Of a stretch of 64,000 bases of DNA, positions 47,549-57,400 are shown piece by piece. Each line of letters opens with the position of its first letter. The first letter of the stretch is position 1. The position numbers and the translations under genes are program-made. A model generated the notes under the pieces. The model made no database searches. It had not been told where the DNA came from and saw only the letters and a program-made list of their open reading frames with translations. The stretch lies in the NCBI GenBank assembly GCA_030672305.1, contig DAOVGR010000080.1:1-64000 (forward strand). The letters run 5' to 3'. The stretch comes from Thermoplasmatales archaeon. Its GTDB lineage: Archaea; Thermoplasmatota; E2; DHVEG-1.

Positions 47549-48844
47549 CTAATCAATATTAATAATTTCGGAACGTAAATTAATCAACTTATTCCATGTA
47601 TCACCTGAATCTGTGCTTTTATAGATATCATATCCTTCACAAGCAGCATATACTATTTCAGGATTAGATGGAGCAAATTCAATGTCTAAAACAACCATTT
47701 GAAGATCTAATACACCTGAATAACTTTTCAATCCATCATTAGACTTATAAATTTTATAAGATTGATAATTAGGTAGATTTGATCCAAAAAATAAAACTAG
47801 ATTAGAATCTTCTGGGGATACTTTAACAACACCAAAAAAAGGACCAGATTGTGTTGTCCAATTTTCTCCACCATCTATTGACTTATGCATCCATTTAGTA
47901 TGATCAGAGTACTCATATACATAAAATACCATTGCATCAGATGAGACATCAAAGGAATAAATTTGATTATTTTTACCAAAGGGGCTAAAGCTTGTCCAAT
48001 TCTCCCCACCATCAGTGCTTTTTAAAAATCCTAGATTAAGTGAAGGATCCGCAAAATTATAACCATAAGTAAAAAATGTAGTAGATGATAAGCCTCTTGA
48101 ATAAATCTGGTGAAACTCGTTATCATCATTTCCAACAGGAGTATTTGTTTCATACCAATTTTCACCTAAATCAGATGATTTGAATATTCCACCAGGAAAA
48201 AATAAACCTTGTAGTTGACTTTGTGAAGGCTGTTCAGAACTAAGTGCAGCAAGCAATATATTAGGATTATAATTATCAAAAACTACAGTATGCAAACCTG
48301 CATGTGAAAGCCCACAATTTGAAGATACCCAAGTACTTCCATTGTGTATAAGCTTATAAATCCCAGCACCTGCAGCATATTGACCTGTCAATGGACCTGG
48401 ACCATTTGTAGTTGCAGCAAAAACAGCAATATTACTTCCTAAAGGAGAAATTGAAATAAAATATATTTCAGGATAACCAAACTCGGTATGCTTAATACCC
48501 TTACGTAACCATTCCCAGGTAGCCCCGCCATCAATACTTCTGAAAATTCCATTTCTTTCTGTCCCTACAAAAATAATATCTTGATTAAGAGGATCAACTG
48601 CTAAAGAATAAAAAACGCTATCCCGATCAGATGGTCTATCTGGCTCAAGAGGACCTCTTACTATTTCTAATCCATTTCCAATTCCATTGCCACAAGGATC
48701 AGATTCTTTTTCATTTTGATCAGTTGTACTCCCATTTGTCTTTTTATCTTGATTAGAGCTTTCTTGCTCCGTAGTACAGCCAGTAATAAGAAAAATTGCT
48801 ATCAAAAATAGAAGTAAGATCATAATATGTTTTCTTTTTTTCAT
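47549..48844 (-). CDS. BNR/Asp-box beta-propeller lipoprotein
   Basis: A 431-aa secreted protein. The signal peptide ends in a lipobox (FLITGC, lipid-modified C23), followed by a Ser/Thr/Asn linker. The remainder is a beta-propeller with repeated Asp-boxes: SIDGGATW, SSDLGENW, STDGGENW, SIDGGENW and STDSGDTW. Such sortilin/Ycf48-like propellers bind proteins or glycans; no catalytic sialidase arginine set can be identified. The C/D box RNA lies 79 bases downstream of its stop on the same strand. Upstream, a T-rich promoter region precedes it. Confidence 0.75.
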   Translation of the reverse strand: MKKRKHIMILLLFLIAIFLITGCTTEQESSNQDKKTNGSTTDQNEKESDPCGNGIGNGLEIVRGPLEPDRPSDRDSVFYSLAVDPLNQDIIFVGTERNGIFRSIDGGATWEWLRKGIKHTEFGYPEIYFISISPLGSNIAVFAATTNGPGPLTGQYAAGAGIYKLIHNGSTWVSSNCGLSHAGLHTVVFDNYNPNILLAALSSEQPSQSQLQGLFFPGGIFKSSDLGENWYETNTPVGNDDNEFHQIYSRGLSSTTFFTYGYNFADPSLNLGFLKSTDGGENWTSFSPFGKNNQIYSFDVSSDAMVFYVYEYSDHTKWMHKSIDGGENWTTQSGPFFGVVKVSPEDSNLVLFFGSNLPNYQSYKIYKSNDGLKSYSGVLDLQMVVLDIEFAPSNPEIVYAACEGYDIYKSTDSGDTWNKLINLRSEIINID

Positions 48845-48962
48845 CCCATCTCAAATTACAATAATTCAAAAAAGGTTATTAAAATATTGGGTAAATAACT
48901 CTTTAAAATTGGAACCAATATTTTTTTAAACAAATAGTTAATATTTGATTTGGGAGGATGGA

Positions 48963-49088
48963 ATGATACATAAATGTCCCATATGCAGGCACCAGCCAAT
49001 TGAGAGATGGGAAGATAATGATTTGTATTGTCCTGAATGTGGTTGGCAGTCTGAAACTACCAAAATGGTAGTAGAACAAACATTCTAA
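48963..49088 (+). CDS. Small zinc-ribbon protein, 41 aa
   Basis: A 41-aa protein with two Cys pairs, C5-x2-C8 (CPIC) and C23-x2-C26 (CPEC), in a short zinc-ribbon fold. A GGGAGG site lies five bases before the ATG, which strongly supports translation. The gene lies alone between the lipoprotein and a coiled-coil protein. No family is recognised. Confidence 0.65.
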   Translation: MIHKCPICRHQPIERWEDNDLYCPECGWQSETTKMVVEQTF

Positions 49089-49240
49089 ATTCGCCCTTTG
49101 AATCTGTTGCCTTTTCAGAGGAAAAAACAGATATAGAGTATAGGCTCTAAAAATTTTATAAATCAGATTTTTTGAATTTTAATAGGAAAAAGTTTTTTTA
49201 TAGGTAAAAATATTCTCTTTAATAATAGGATGGGATGTAA

Positions 49241-49591
49241 ATGAGTAAAATAGCTTCAGTAACAGTAGATGATGAGATATTTACAAAATTGGATAATCAA
49301 GAAATAAAGCAAGAGGATATTTTTGCAAAATCAATACAACAATTGTTTGAAAATGAAAAGCAAAATAATGAGATTGTAACAACATTACAAGAAGATATAA
49401 AGATGTTAGAAAAACAAATTGAATCTTTGGAAATAGATAATGCTTGTGTAAAGCAAGAAAATAAAGAGCTAAATAAAAAAATTGATGATCTAGCTGAAAT
49501 GTTTCCCTCAGCAGTAACAATACTTGGAAAAACCCCTGAATCAAACGAAATGAAAAGGAATAGATGGATCTTCTCTAAACAAGAATTTTAA
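49241..49591 (+). CDS. Hypothetical coiled-coil protein
   Basis: A 116-aa protein. The N-terminal 35 residues (MSKIASVTVDDEIFTKLDNQ) resemble a short strand-helix of the ribbon-helix-helix type, then a coiled coil spans about 38-88 (EDIKMLEKQIESLEID, ENKELNKKIDDLAE). A basic C-terminus follows. It could be a DNA-associated oligomer, but that is only a shape-based guess. The upstream 150 bases have a TATA-like element (TTTTATAAATC, about 49153) and GGGATG before the ATG. Confidence 0.5.
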   Translation: MSKIASVTVDDEIFTKLDNQEIKQEDIFAKSIQQLFENEKQNNEIVTTLQEDIKMLEKQIESLEIDNACVKQENKELNKKIDDLAEMFPSAVTILGKTPESNEMKRNRWIFSKQEF

Positions 49592-49648
49592 AAAAAAATG
49601 AAAAAAGAAATAATTGAATTAGATCTGATGATCTAAATCAATTTATTT

Positions 49649-50701
49649 TTACTTTTTCTTCTTTGGAACTGGTTTGGTTTGTGTCTGAGTTTGTGACTGT
49701 TTTAATTCTTGTTTACCTTTTTCTTCTTGTGTTCTTGCAGCTATTAGACATCCCCTTGCAACCGAAAGTATTGGATCCTTGACATACTTTATTTTTGCCA
49801 AATCAACTCGCAGGTTAGCCTCTCTTAATCTTTTCTCGAATAACTCGAAAAATCCTTCTGGTTGTGCACTTCCTCCTGCAATTGCTACTGGGAATGCTAC
49901 TTTTGGTGGTGTTATTTCTGAAAGTTTTCGGTCCAAGTTTCTAATTATATAAGTAATTAAGGCATCGTAATAGACTGTTAGAGCACCCTCTACACTACCC
50001 ATCTTGACGTCTTTACCTAATTTAGAGACTTTTTCCTTTGTCGCAGTTACATGTTCCTTTGGCATTCCTGTTGATTTTGCAGCTTGTTCGTCAATCCAAT
50101 CTCCACCTCGGGCTATACTAAATGACATCAGTGGTGTAGCTAAGTATGCAAGTGTTACATTTGTCATGCCTGCACCTACGCTTATGCCAATACCTGTGAA
50201 GTTACTTTCTGATAATTCTGAGTAAATTACTGCTAAACCTTCATCAATAACATGTGTATCGTATTTCATACCCTTTGTCAGCATTTCCATTGTTTTTTTG
50301 TGATATAGTACATTCATATCTGTGTCTATTGGATTTGCTGGTGTTGAAATATATAGTACCTCATTTTGTTTTTTTGGTTCTCCTAAAACTGTACCTACTA
50401 TTAATTTCATAATAGGTATTGCTTCTTTTTCTTTAGGACTTATTATTCCATGAGTCATTGGTCTTCTTGCTTCTTTCTCGAAAATTGTTGCAAATTTAAA
50501 GGCATCTTCTCCCAATAGAGAAATACCATTTTTTCTCTCTATATAGAGAACTTTTGAAATATCTAACATTGTCTTCGTAAGATCACTTGAGTCAAGTTCC
50601 ATAAAAGCGTTTCTTTGCTGCGTAAAAACTATATCTTCACGGTCTTTTTCAGCACAAATTATATTCATTGTTCCAATATCAAGACCTTTTGCCATTTCCA
50701 C
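49649..50701 (-). CDS. Actin/Hsp70-superfamily ATPase
   Basis: A 350-aa protein of the actin fold. Phosphate 1 is GLDIGTMNIICAEKD, phosphate 2 is GIGISVGAGMTNVTLAY, and the adenosine motif is FPVAIAGGSAQPEG; connect-1-like residues occur around VIDEGLAVIYSE. This is MreB/Ta0583-like in size, shorter than DnaK, with no substrate-binding domain. A Gln/Thr/Pro/Lys-rich tail (KQSQTQTQTKPVPKKKK) is added. It could be a cytoskeletal filament former or a scaffold ATPase. The gene upstream on the same strand encodes a membrane protein, a possible anchor. Start ATG; a GGAGGGTG ribosome site lies just upstream. Confidence 0.75.
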   Translation of the reverse strand: MEMAKGLDIGTMNIICAEKDREDIVFTQQRNAFMELDSSDLTKTMLDISKVLYIERKNGISLLGEDAFKFATIFEKEARRPMTHGIISPKEKEAIPIMKLIVGTVLGEPKKQNEVLYISTPANPIDTDMNVLYHKKTMEMLTKGMKYDTHVIDEGLAVIYSELSESNFTGIGISVGAGMTNVTLAYLATPLMSFSIARGGDWIDEQAAKSTGMPKEHVTATKEKVSKLGKDVKMGSVEGALTVYYDALITYIIRNLDRKLSEITPPKVAFPVAIAGGSAQPEGFFELFEKRLREANLRVDLAKIKYVKDPILSVARGCLIAARTQEEKGKQELKQSQTQTQTKPVPKKKK

Positions 50702-50805
50702 ATCACCCTCCTTTTTATTTTTGTAATACCATGAGCGTTGATTGCTTTAAAAAGATTTCGGGACTTTTTGATTATTTTATTATTTTTTAATAGCTTTAAT
50801 AGCTT

Positions 50806-51663
50806 TTAATCTTCATTTTTTCCTTTAGAATCTTTCTTCGTCGATTTATTAAAAAATCTTTCCTTAATTCTCTCAAAAAATCCTTTCTTTTCCTTTGTTT
50901 TTGGTGTCATTGTATTTGCTAGAGCCATTGAGGCTTTATCAATACCGACTGAACCCCATTTTTCAGTTGAACCAGGACTTAGGGTTTGTTTTAAATTTGA
51001 TACCTCGGTAATTTTATCCTTAACTCTTGTAACGTTTTTTGGAGACTGTGAAACAAATTTACCGATCAGTAAATCACTTGGAGCAGCTTCCAAATCAAAA
51101 TGTAATTCAGCAACAGCTGCTTCTACACTTTTTTTAGTTGCTTCTTCAATGTCCCTTTGAATTTCCTCATCTGTGTATAATCTAGCCTGTTCTTCCGTTT
51201 CTTTTACACTATATTCAGGTCTGTTTCCAATTATCCAAAGAATTGCACCAGCAAAAGTATTTCCCAGGAGAAGTAGAAAACCAGCCACATATAATCCAAA
51301 AACATAACCAACAAGTGGATAGTACCAATTTTGTGGATAATATCTGATAAATAAGAAAATTGAGAGCGATACAGCAATTACACTTAAAATTATTATGAAA
51401 TAACCCTTTTTTGTCTGTTTCATCATCAGGTTAATACCTAATAATATCAATACAATTCCAGTTGCAACAGAAATTATTGTGTATAGTATTTCTTGCAGGT
51501 CAGATGAATAACCAATTTCAAAAAACATGATAAGAGCAGATCCTAATATTATTAGGGCAATCCCTGCAATAAAAACCATTGATCCTAAATAATAAACTAC
51601 AGCCCCTCGGCTAAAAAGTTTATTAAAACTCCTTTCTTCATCTACTAAATCATCGTTGTGCAT
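50806..51663 (-). CDS. Multi-helix membrane protein, possible actin-like partner
   Basis: A 285-aa protein with five hydrophobic helices (about residues 22-47, 55-78, 84-106, 115-140 and a weak one at 140-150) and a cytoplasmic region of about 130 residues. The latter includes an acidic helix (YTDEEIQRDIEEATKKSVEAAVAELHFDLE) and a basic tail (FFERIKERFFNKSTKK). No family is recognised. It precedes the actin-like gene by 104 bases on the same strand, so the two may be one unit that attaches filaments to the membrane; this is inferred from position only. Confidence 0.6.
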   Translation of the reverse strand: MHNDDLVDEERSFNKLFSRGAVVYYLGSMVFIAGIALIILGSALIMFFEIGYSSDLQEILYTIISVATGIVLILLGINLMMKQTKKGYFIIILSVIAVSLSIFLFIRYYPQNWYYPLVGYVFGLYVAGFLLLLGNTFAGAILWIIGNRPEYSVKETEEQARLYTDEEIQRDIEEATKKSVEAAVAELHFDLEAAPSDLLIGKFVSQSPKNVTRVKDKITEVSNLKQTLSPGSTEKWGSVGIDKASMALANTMTPKTKEKKGFFERIKERFFNKSTKKDSKGKNED

Positions 51664-51720
51664 TACACCATCCGAGCTAGTAATACTTTTGCTAATATAA
51701 AAGTATTTGTAGCAGATGAG

Positions 51721-54081
51721 TTAGCCCATTACATCCCATATAGCATTTTTCCAGAGGTCTCTTAAAATAGATACATTTAGATTTACAACCATTTTCTTTT
51801 TATCTTCAACGATTAGTTTTTTTCCTTTGGTTATACCTATTATAATAAAAGGTGTATTTTGTTTTTTCAATGTTTTTTCAAATTCTTTTTCATATTTCTT
51901 CTTTATTTCTAGAATCCATCTTGTATTTGATTCAGAAAATAGCTTAAAGTCTGTTCGTAAAGCTTTATTGATATTTGAAACATCGATTTCAGCACCAATA
52001 TCTCCACCAATTGTCATCTCCGCAAGACAAACAGCAATACCTCCCTCACTTATATCATGACAAGACGCGATATTTTTTTTATCAATTGCTGAAAGAATAC
52101 TATCCATACAATTCTTTAACTGTTTTGTATCTGCCTTTGGGACAATTCCTTCATTAAAATCCATAATGTTATAATATTCAGATCCGCCCATTTCCTTTTC
52201 AGTTTCCTTACCAACTAAATAAATTGGATTTCCTTCTGCTTTAAAATCAGATGTTACACATTTTCTAATATCAGAAACAATACCAACTCCTACTATTTCT
52301 GGAGTAGGCGGAACAGCAGTTTTAACAGACTCATTATAAAAACTTACATTGCCAGATACAAAAGGAAGCTTTAAACCTCTAGCAGTATCCCCAAGACCTC
52401 TACATGCCTCGTAAAACTCACCCATTCTTTCAGGCTTTTCAGGATTTCCAAAATTCAAACAATCAAGTAAGGCATCAGGTTTAGCACCAACAGAGACAAG
52501 ATTTCGGCATGTTTCATCAATAGCTGAACAAGCACCCCAATAAGAATCTCGTTCCATAAATCTTGGATTTATATTTGCTGTTACTGAAAGTCCTCTAAAA
52601 GAATTTTCAAAAGGTTTTAAAACCGTTGAATCCCCATGTGTCTGAATACCAATTTTACCCTGTAAAGGTTTAATTACAGTATTTCCTCTAACTTCATGAT
52701 CATACTGGCGAATTACCCATTCTTTTGATGCAATGTTTGGACAGGTAAGTAACTTCTTTAAAATCTCATTTAAATCAGGCATTTTAAAATCTTTTTCATC
52801 AACTCTCTTTATTTCTGGAATGATATATGGACGTTGACAGCTATCATATTCTGGTCCACCCGTGTAAAAGTCCATGTCCATTTCAAGAATTTTTTTATCT
52901 CTGAAAAAAACGCGTGTAATCTTTTCATCAATTACTTTACCAACAACAACAGCTGTTACATCCCATTGTTTACAAATGTGTAGAACTTTATCAACATTTT
53001 TAGGATCAACAAGAAACATCATACGTTCTTGACTCTCAGAAACCCATATCTCCCATGGCAAAAGCCCCTCTTCTTTCAAGGGAATATTATCAAGGTGTAT
53101 TTCAGCACCAAATCCAGCCGCATATGCAAGCTCACCACTTACACAAGATAGACCTCCCCCACCAAAGTCTTTAAGTCCTTCCAGCAATCCTTTTCTATTA
53201 CATTCAAGAGTAACATGAATTAAAGGTTCTTTTGTTATAGGGTCTCCCACTTGTACTGCTGATCTACTGCTTTCTTCACTTTTATCTGTTAATTCTGCAG
53301 ATGCAAAGGTCACACCATGAATTCCATCTCTGCCTGTTTTTCCACCCACATAAATGTAAATATTTCCAGGAGCTTTAGCCCTGCTATGAATAAGTTCCTC
53401 TTTTTTCATAACACCTATGCATCCAACATTTACAAGACAATTTCCTGTATATCCTTTATGAAAATATACCTGACCTGATAAGGTTGGAATGCCAATTCTA
53501 TTTCCATAATCTCTTATTCCATCTACTACTCCTTTAAACAGATATCGTGGATGCTTGGTTCCTTTAGGCACCTCATTTAATGGTAAATTTAAAGGTCCAA
53601 AAAATAATGGATCAATGTATGCAATCGGTTGACTTCCCATGCAAACTACATCTCTCACAATTCCACCAACCCCCGTCGCAGCACCACCATATGGTTCTAC
53701 CGCTGATGGATGATTATGTGACTCAAGTGCAACACAATAATAATGATTTTTATCAAACTCAATTACACCAGCATCTTCACGAGCAACAATTTTGTTTTCT
53801 TCAATTCCAAAGACATGTTTTTTCAAAGGAACTTTTGATGATTTATAACAACAATGTTCTGACCAAGCTTGCCCAAGGGCCTCTAGTTCAACATCAGTAG
53901 GATTTCTTTTCTTATTTTTAAAATAGTCTTTAATACGTTTCATCTCAGGTAAAGCAAGAGCAATTCCCATCCTATCACTAATGCCCTGTAGTTCTTGTTC
54001 AGATGCAGAAAAAACATCGACCTCATATAAATTAAATGGATAATTTTTTTCCTTAAATAATCTATCTAACTCCAATAGCAC
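51721..54081 (-). CDS. purL: Phosphoribosylformylglycinamidine synthase, large subunit
   Basis: A 786-aa small-type PurL, the ATP-dependent synthase of purine step four. It carries WSEHCCYKSSKVPL, ESHNHPSAVEPYGGAATGVGGIVRD (ATP-grasp-like binding) and VSGNVSFYNES. The paired domain structure is visible (two related halves, each with the AIR synthase-like fold). No fused glutaminase is present; PurQ must be elsewhere. The start is GTG with a GGGGAG site before it; it follows purS by 14 bases. Length is in the range of archaeal PurL. Confidence 0.93.
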   Translation of the reverse strand: MLLELDRLFKEKNYPFNLYEVDVFSASEQELQGISDRMGIALALPEMKRIKDYFKNKKRNPTDVELEALGQAWSEHCCYKSSKVPLKKHVFGIEENKIVAREDAGVIEFDKNHYYCVALESHNHPSAVEPYGGAATGVGGIVRDVVCMGSQPIAYIDPLFFGPLNLPLNEVPKGTKHPRYLFKGVVDGIRDYGNRIGIPTLSGQVYFHKGYTGNCLVNVGCIGVMKKEELIHSRAKAPGNIYIYVGGKTGRDGIHGVTFASAELTDKSEESSRSAVQVGDPITKEPLIHVTLECNRKGLLEGLKDFGGGGLSCVSGELAYAAGFGAEIHLDNIPLKEEGLLPWEIWVSESQERMMFLVDPKNVDKVLHICKQWDVTAVVVGKVIDEKITRVFFRDKKILEMDMDFYTGGPEYDSCQRPYIIPEIKRVDEKDFKMPDLNEILKKLLTCPNIASKEWVIRQYDHEVRGNTVIKPLQGKIGIQTHGDSTVLKPFENSFRGLSVTANINPRFMERDSYWGACSAIDETCRNLVSVGAKPDALLDCLNFGNPEKPERMGEFYEACRGLGDTARGLKLPFVSGNVSFYNESVKTAVPPTPEIVGVGIVSDIRKCVTSDFKAEGNPIYLVGKETEKEMGGSEYYNIMDFNEGIVPKADTKQLKNCMDSILSAIDKKNIASCHDISEGGIAVCLAEMTIGGDIGAEIDVSNINKALRTDFKLFSESNTRWILEIKKKYEKEFEKTLKKQNTPFIIIGITKGKKLIVEDKKKMVVNLNVSILRDLWKNAIWDVMG

Positions 54082-54095
54082 TCCCCAATATTTTG

Positions 54096-54347
54096 TTATT
54101 TTTCAACAATTTTAATCTCATATGTATGAATCACCGGGTTTGTAAGTAATCGTTGGCACATTTCCTCTACTTTCTTTTTTACTACATCCTTGTTTTTAGC
54201 CTCTATTAAAAGATCAACAGTTCTATTGGTCTTTGCTTCCTTTACGGTATCAAAACCAAGTAGATGTAATGCTTTAAGAGTGTTGGCTCCTTCAGGGTCT
54301 GAAACTCCTTTTTTAAGTCCAATTTTTACTTTAGCTTCATACATCAT
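54096..54347 (-). CDS. purS: Phosphoribosylformylglycinamidine synthase subunit PurS
   Basis: An 83-aa subunit that bridges PurL and PurQ. The pattern MMYEAKVKIGLKKGVSDPEGANTLKALHLLGFD and LIEAKNKDVVKKKVEEMCQRLLTNPVIHTYEI matches the whole family. It leads the purS-purL operon. The second Met may be used instead of the first. The 151 bases between it and the divergent giant surface-protein gene hold several TATA-like stretches. Confidence 0.93.
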   Translation of the reverse strand: MMYEAKVKIGLKKGVSDPEGANTLKALHLLGFDTVKEAKTNRTVDLLIEAKNKDVVKKKVEEMCQRLLTNPVIHTYEIKIVEK

Positions 54348-54498
54348 AATCTAAGCGGAAAATAAGAGATTGTATAGATTAAGTTATCGTTTTTGATTTC
54401 CTACTTTATATATTCTAAAAAAGCATAAGTTATATATATTTTGGTATATATGCCATATAATACAATATCATTAGAGAGTGCGGATGGGGATTGCCTAG

Positions 54499-57400
54499 TT
54501 GTTTTCAAATGTAATCACGAAAGTGAAAAGAAAGCAAAAAAAAGAAAAAATTAGTAATTTTAGTGATAATAATTTAGAAAAGAAAAAAAATAACACAATT
54601 GAAAATATCGATGATTTTGTAGATAATCTCATATCTCAGATTAATTCTAATTCAAGTGTGAAATATGCAAGATTCATAACTTTTTTAAGAATTAGACATA
54701 AATTGTCTACTAAAAAGTTACTTTCAATTACAATATCGGTTCTATTACTTTTTGCTGTTATTGCTTCTGCAAGTTCTTTAATCGACTCCAGCAGTTCACC
54801 CGTTGATATGGTAGGAATAGCTGCTGAAGATACTTTGTTATTTCAAAATAATCAAACAGAAAATTTATTGTACAATGATAATTCCACATTTCGTGATAAT
54901 GAGAGTTTGGTTAATAATGAATCTTCTGAACCCAATAGTAATGATACATTACTTATGGATGTTGATATAAATGCGTCTTTGAATAAGACAGTTTTTTATG
55001 TTGGATTAAATCTCACATTAAATTGTGACAAAAGCATTTACAATATAAATGAGACTGTTGTAACTGAAGGAACGGTTAGTTATAACAATTCGATGATAAA
55101 CACATATGTTAATATTTTAAGGACTAGCCCAAGTTATAATTTGTCTGAAAACTTAACAATCCTGGATGGAAGATTTATTTATGAATTTGTTCCAATTGAG
55201 AGTGGTAGTTATATTATACAAGCCAGCATTTCTTATTTGAATGAGAGTGTCGAGGAGGGATTAGTTTTTGATGTTTTGGATGAACCTGTTGAGAATATTT
55301 CGAAGAACGTTTCTTACTTAAGTGTTTGGGATGATTCTGATTATCAGATTGTGTTTGTTGGGGAGCAGGTTACTTTTTTCGCGAATTATTCCGGGTTTAA
55401 TGGTAGTATTTTGAATGCTAGTTGTCTGATTTCGTTTAATGTTGGTGGTTGGTCTTCTCCTGTTGAGATGAGTTATGTTAATGGTTTTTATATAATTCAT
55501 AGGTCTTTCAGTGTTGCTGGTTCTTATCAGTTTAGAGTGTCCTGTTCTGCTGATGGATTTGAAACTAAATCTGTAATAGATAGCTTTGTTGTTTCCGAGG
55601 CAGTTACTGACGTTACTGAGGTTTCAATTGTTTATCCGAAAAGTGATGAAAATGTTCATGTTTTGCCTGGTACTAGTTTTTATGTTGAGAGAACAATTAA
55701 TGGACCTCGTGGAATAAATGCTGTTTTTGCTCCTCTGTTTTCGGATGGTTTAACGGTTGAGAAATTTGAGATCATTAAACATAATACTTCTAATGGAAGG
55801 ATTTTAGAAATTGTGAGAGATGTTACACCTCAAGCATTTATTGCTAGTAAGGGATTGTCTATTGTCGAGAGAAGGATTGATAATTTACGTGAGAATTTAC
55901 CAGCAAATGTGAAACAGCTGAACCGTGTTTCTTATTCTGAGTCATTTAATTTAGATGGTCCAGTAACTATCAGAGTTTGGTTTAAAGCTCCTAGCTGGGA
56001 GGACATTATATCCGGAAGTAAGCCATCATCAGGAAAAATAAGTTACCTCACATTTGCTAATGATGAAAGTGATGGATTTGATTTTGAAAGTAGTACCTGG
56101 TGGAATTCAAACTGGGGTAAACGTAAGCTTATCACAATTAATTCTTCTCAGGTCGCTGCTGATCTTACCAACTTTCCTATTCTTGTTAACATTACAGATA
56201 CTGATTTACGTGATTATGCGCAGAATGATGGTGATGATGTTGCTTTTGTTCTATATTCGGATAATACTACTAAGCTTAATCATGAAATAGAATTGTACAA
56301 TGGTTCAACTGGTGAGCTTTTTACTTGGATAAATGTTACCAGTCTTAGCAGTAGTAGTGATACGAAGATTTGGATGTACTATAACAATAGTGGCAGTAGT
56401 AATCAGCAGAACCCAACAGGTGTATGGGACTCAAATTATACGGGAGTATGGCATCTTAATGATTTAGTAACCGATGAAGTAACATCAGGAACACATGTCG
56501 ACTCGACAGTTAATGGAAATAATGGATCTCAAAATAACAACGATGACGTCTTAGGCTTAATTGGAGGAGCACAAGATTTTGATGGTGATGATTACATTAA
56601 TATTGCCAGTACATCCAGTTTACAATTCACTACTGGGATAACACTATCGGGCTGGATCAGGCTTAGAACCTTTGGCGCTGGTAGTGATGTCGATCCGATT
56701 CTGCGAAAAGGTGAAGCTAATCCTAATAATTATCAGCTTATGATAGATGATAATTTGCCTCAATTTTTCTTAAATGGTGGTGATGGAGACGCCATCATCG
56801 GTACTACTGCTCTAATAGCAAATACTTGGTATTATATTGTGGGTACTTGGGAATCCGGTGGATCTCGCATAGTTTATCGTAACGGTGTTCAAGATGGTAC
56901 TGGCACATTCACTGGCCCAATTCCTACAGACACCAGAGACCTATATATCGGCGGTAGAGCCGGTACTGATAGCATTAATGGTTATCTCGACGAAGTACGT
57001 GCTTCAAATATTGTAAGAAATGCCAGCTGGATAAGTACAACCTATAATACAGTGACGAATACAAGTACATTCATAAGTGTTGGAAGTGAGGAATATAATA
57101 CAAACACATCAGTTAATACGATTTCACCTTATAATGTGACTTACTCACCTTATATTATTACTGCAACAGGAGCAAATGGTTTGGACAATGTCACACTCTA
57201 CTACCGCTATTCAATAGACAACTCAAGCTGGGGTAGCAATGTTTCTTGGAATAACAATAGTAATCCTGATACAGAATCACCATGGCAATGGAGTTTTAAT
57301 TTCTCAAACGGCACAGGCTATTATGAGTTTTATAGTATCGGTAACAAATCTGGTTTTTCTGATGAATCAGCACCTAGTAGTGCTGATGCAATTTGTTATT

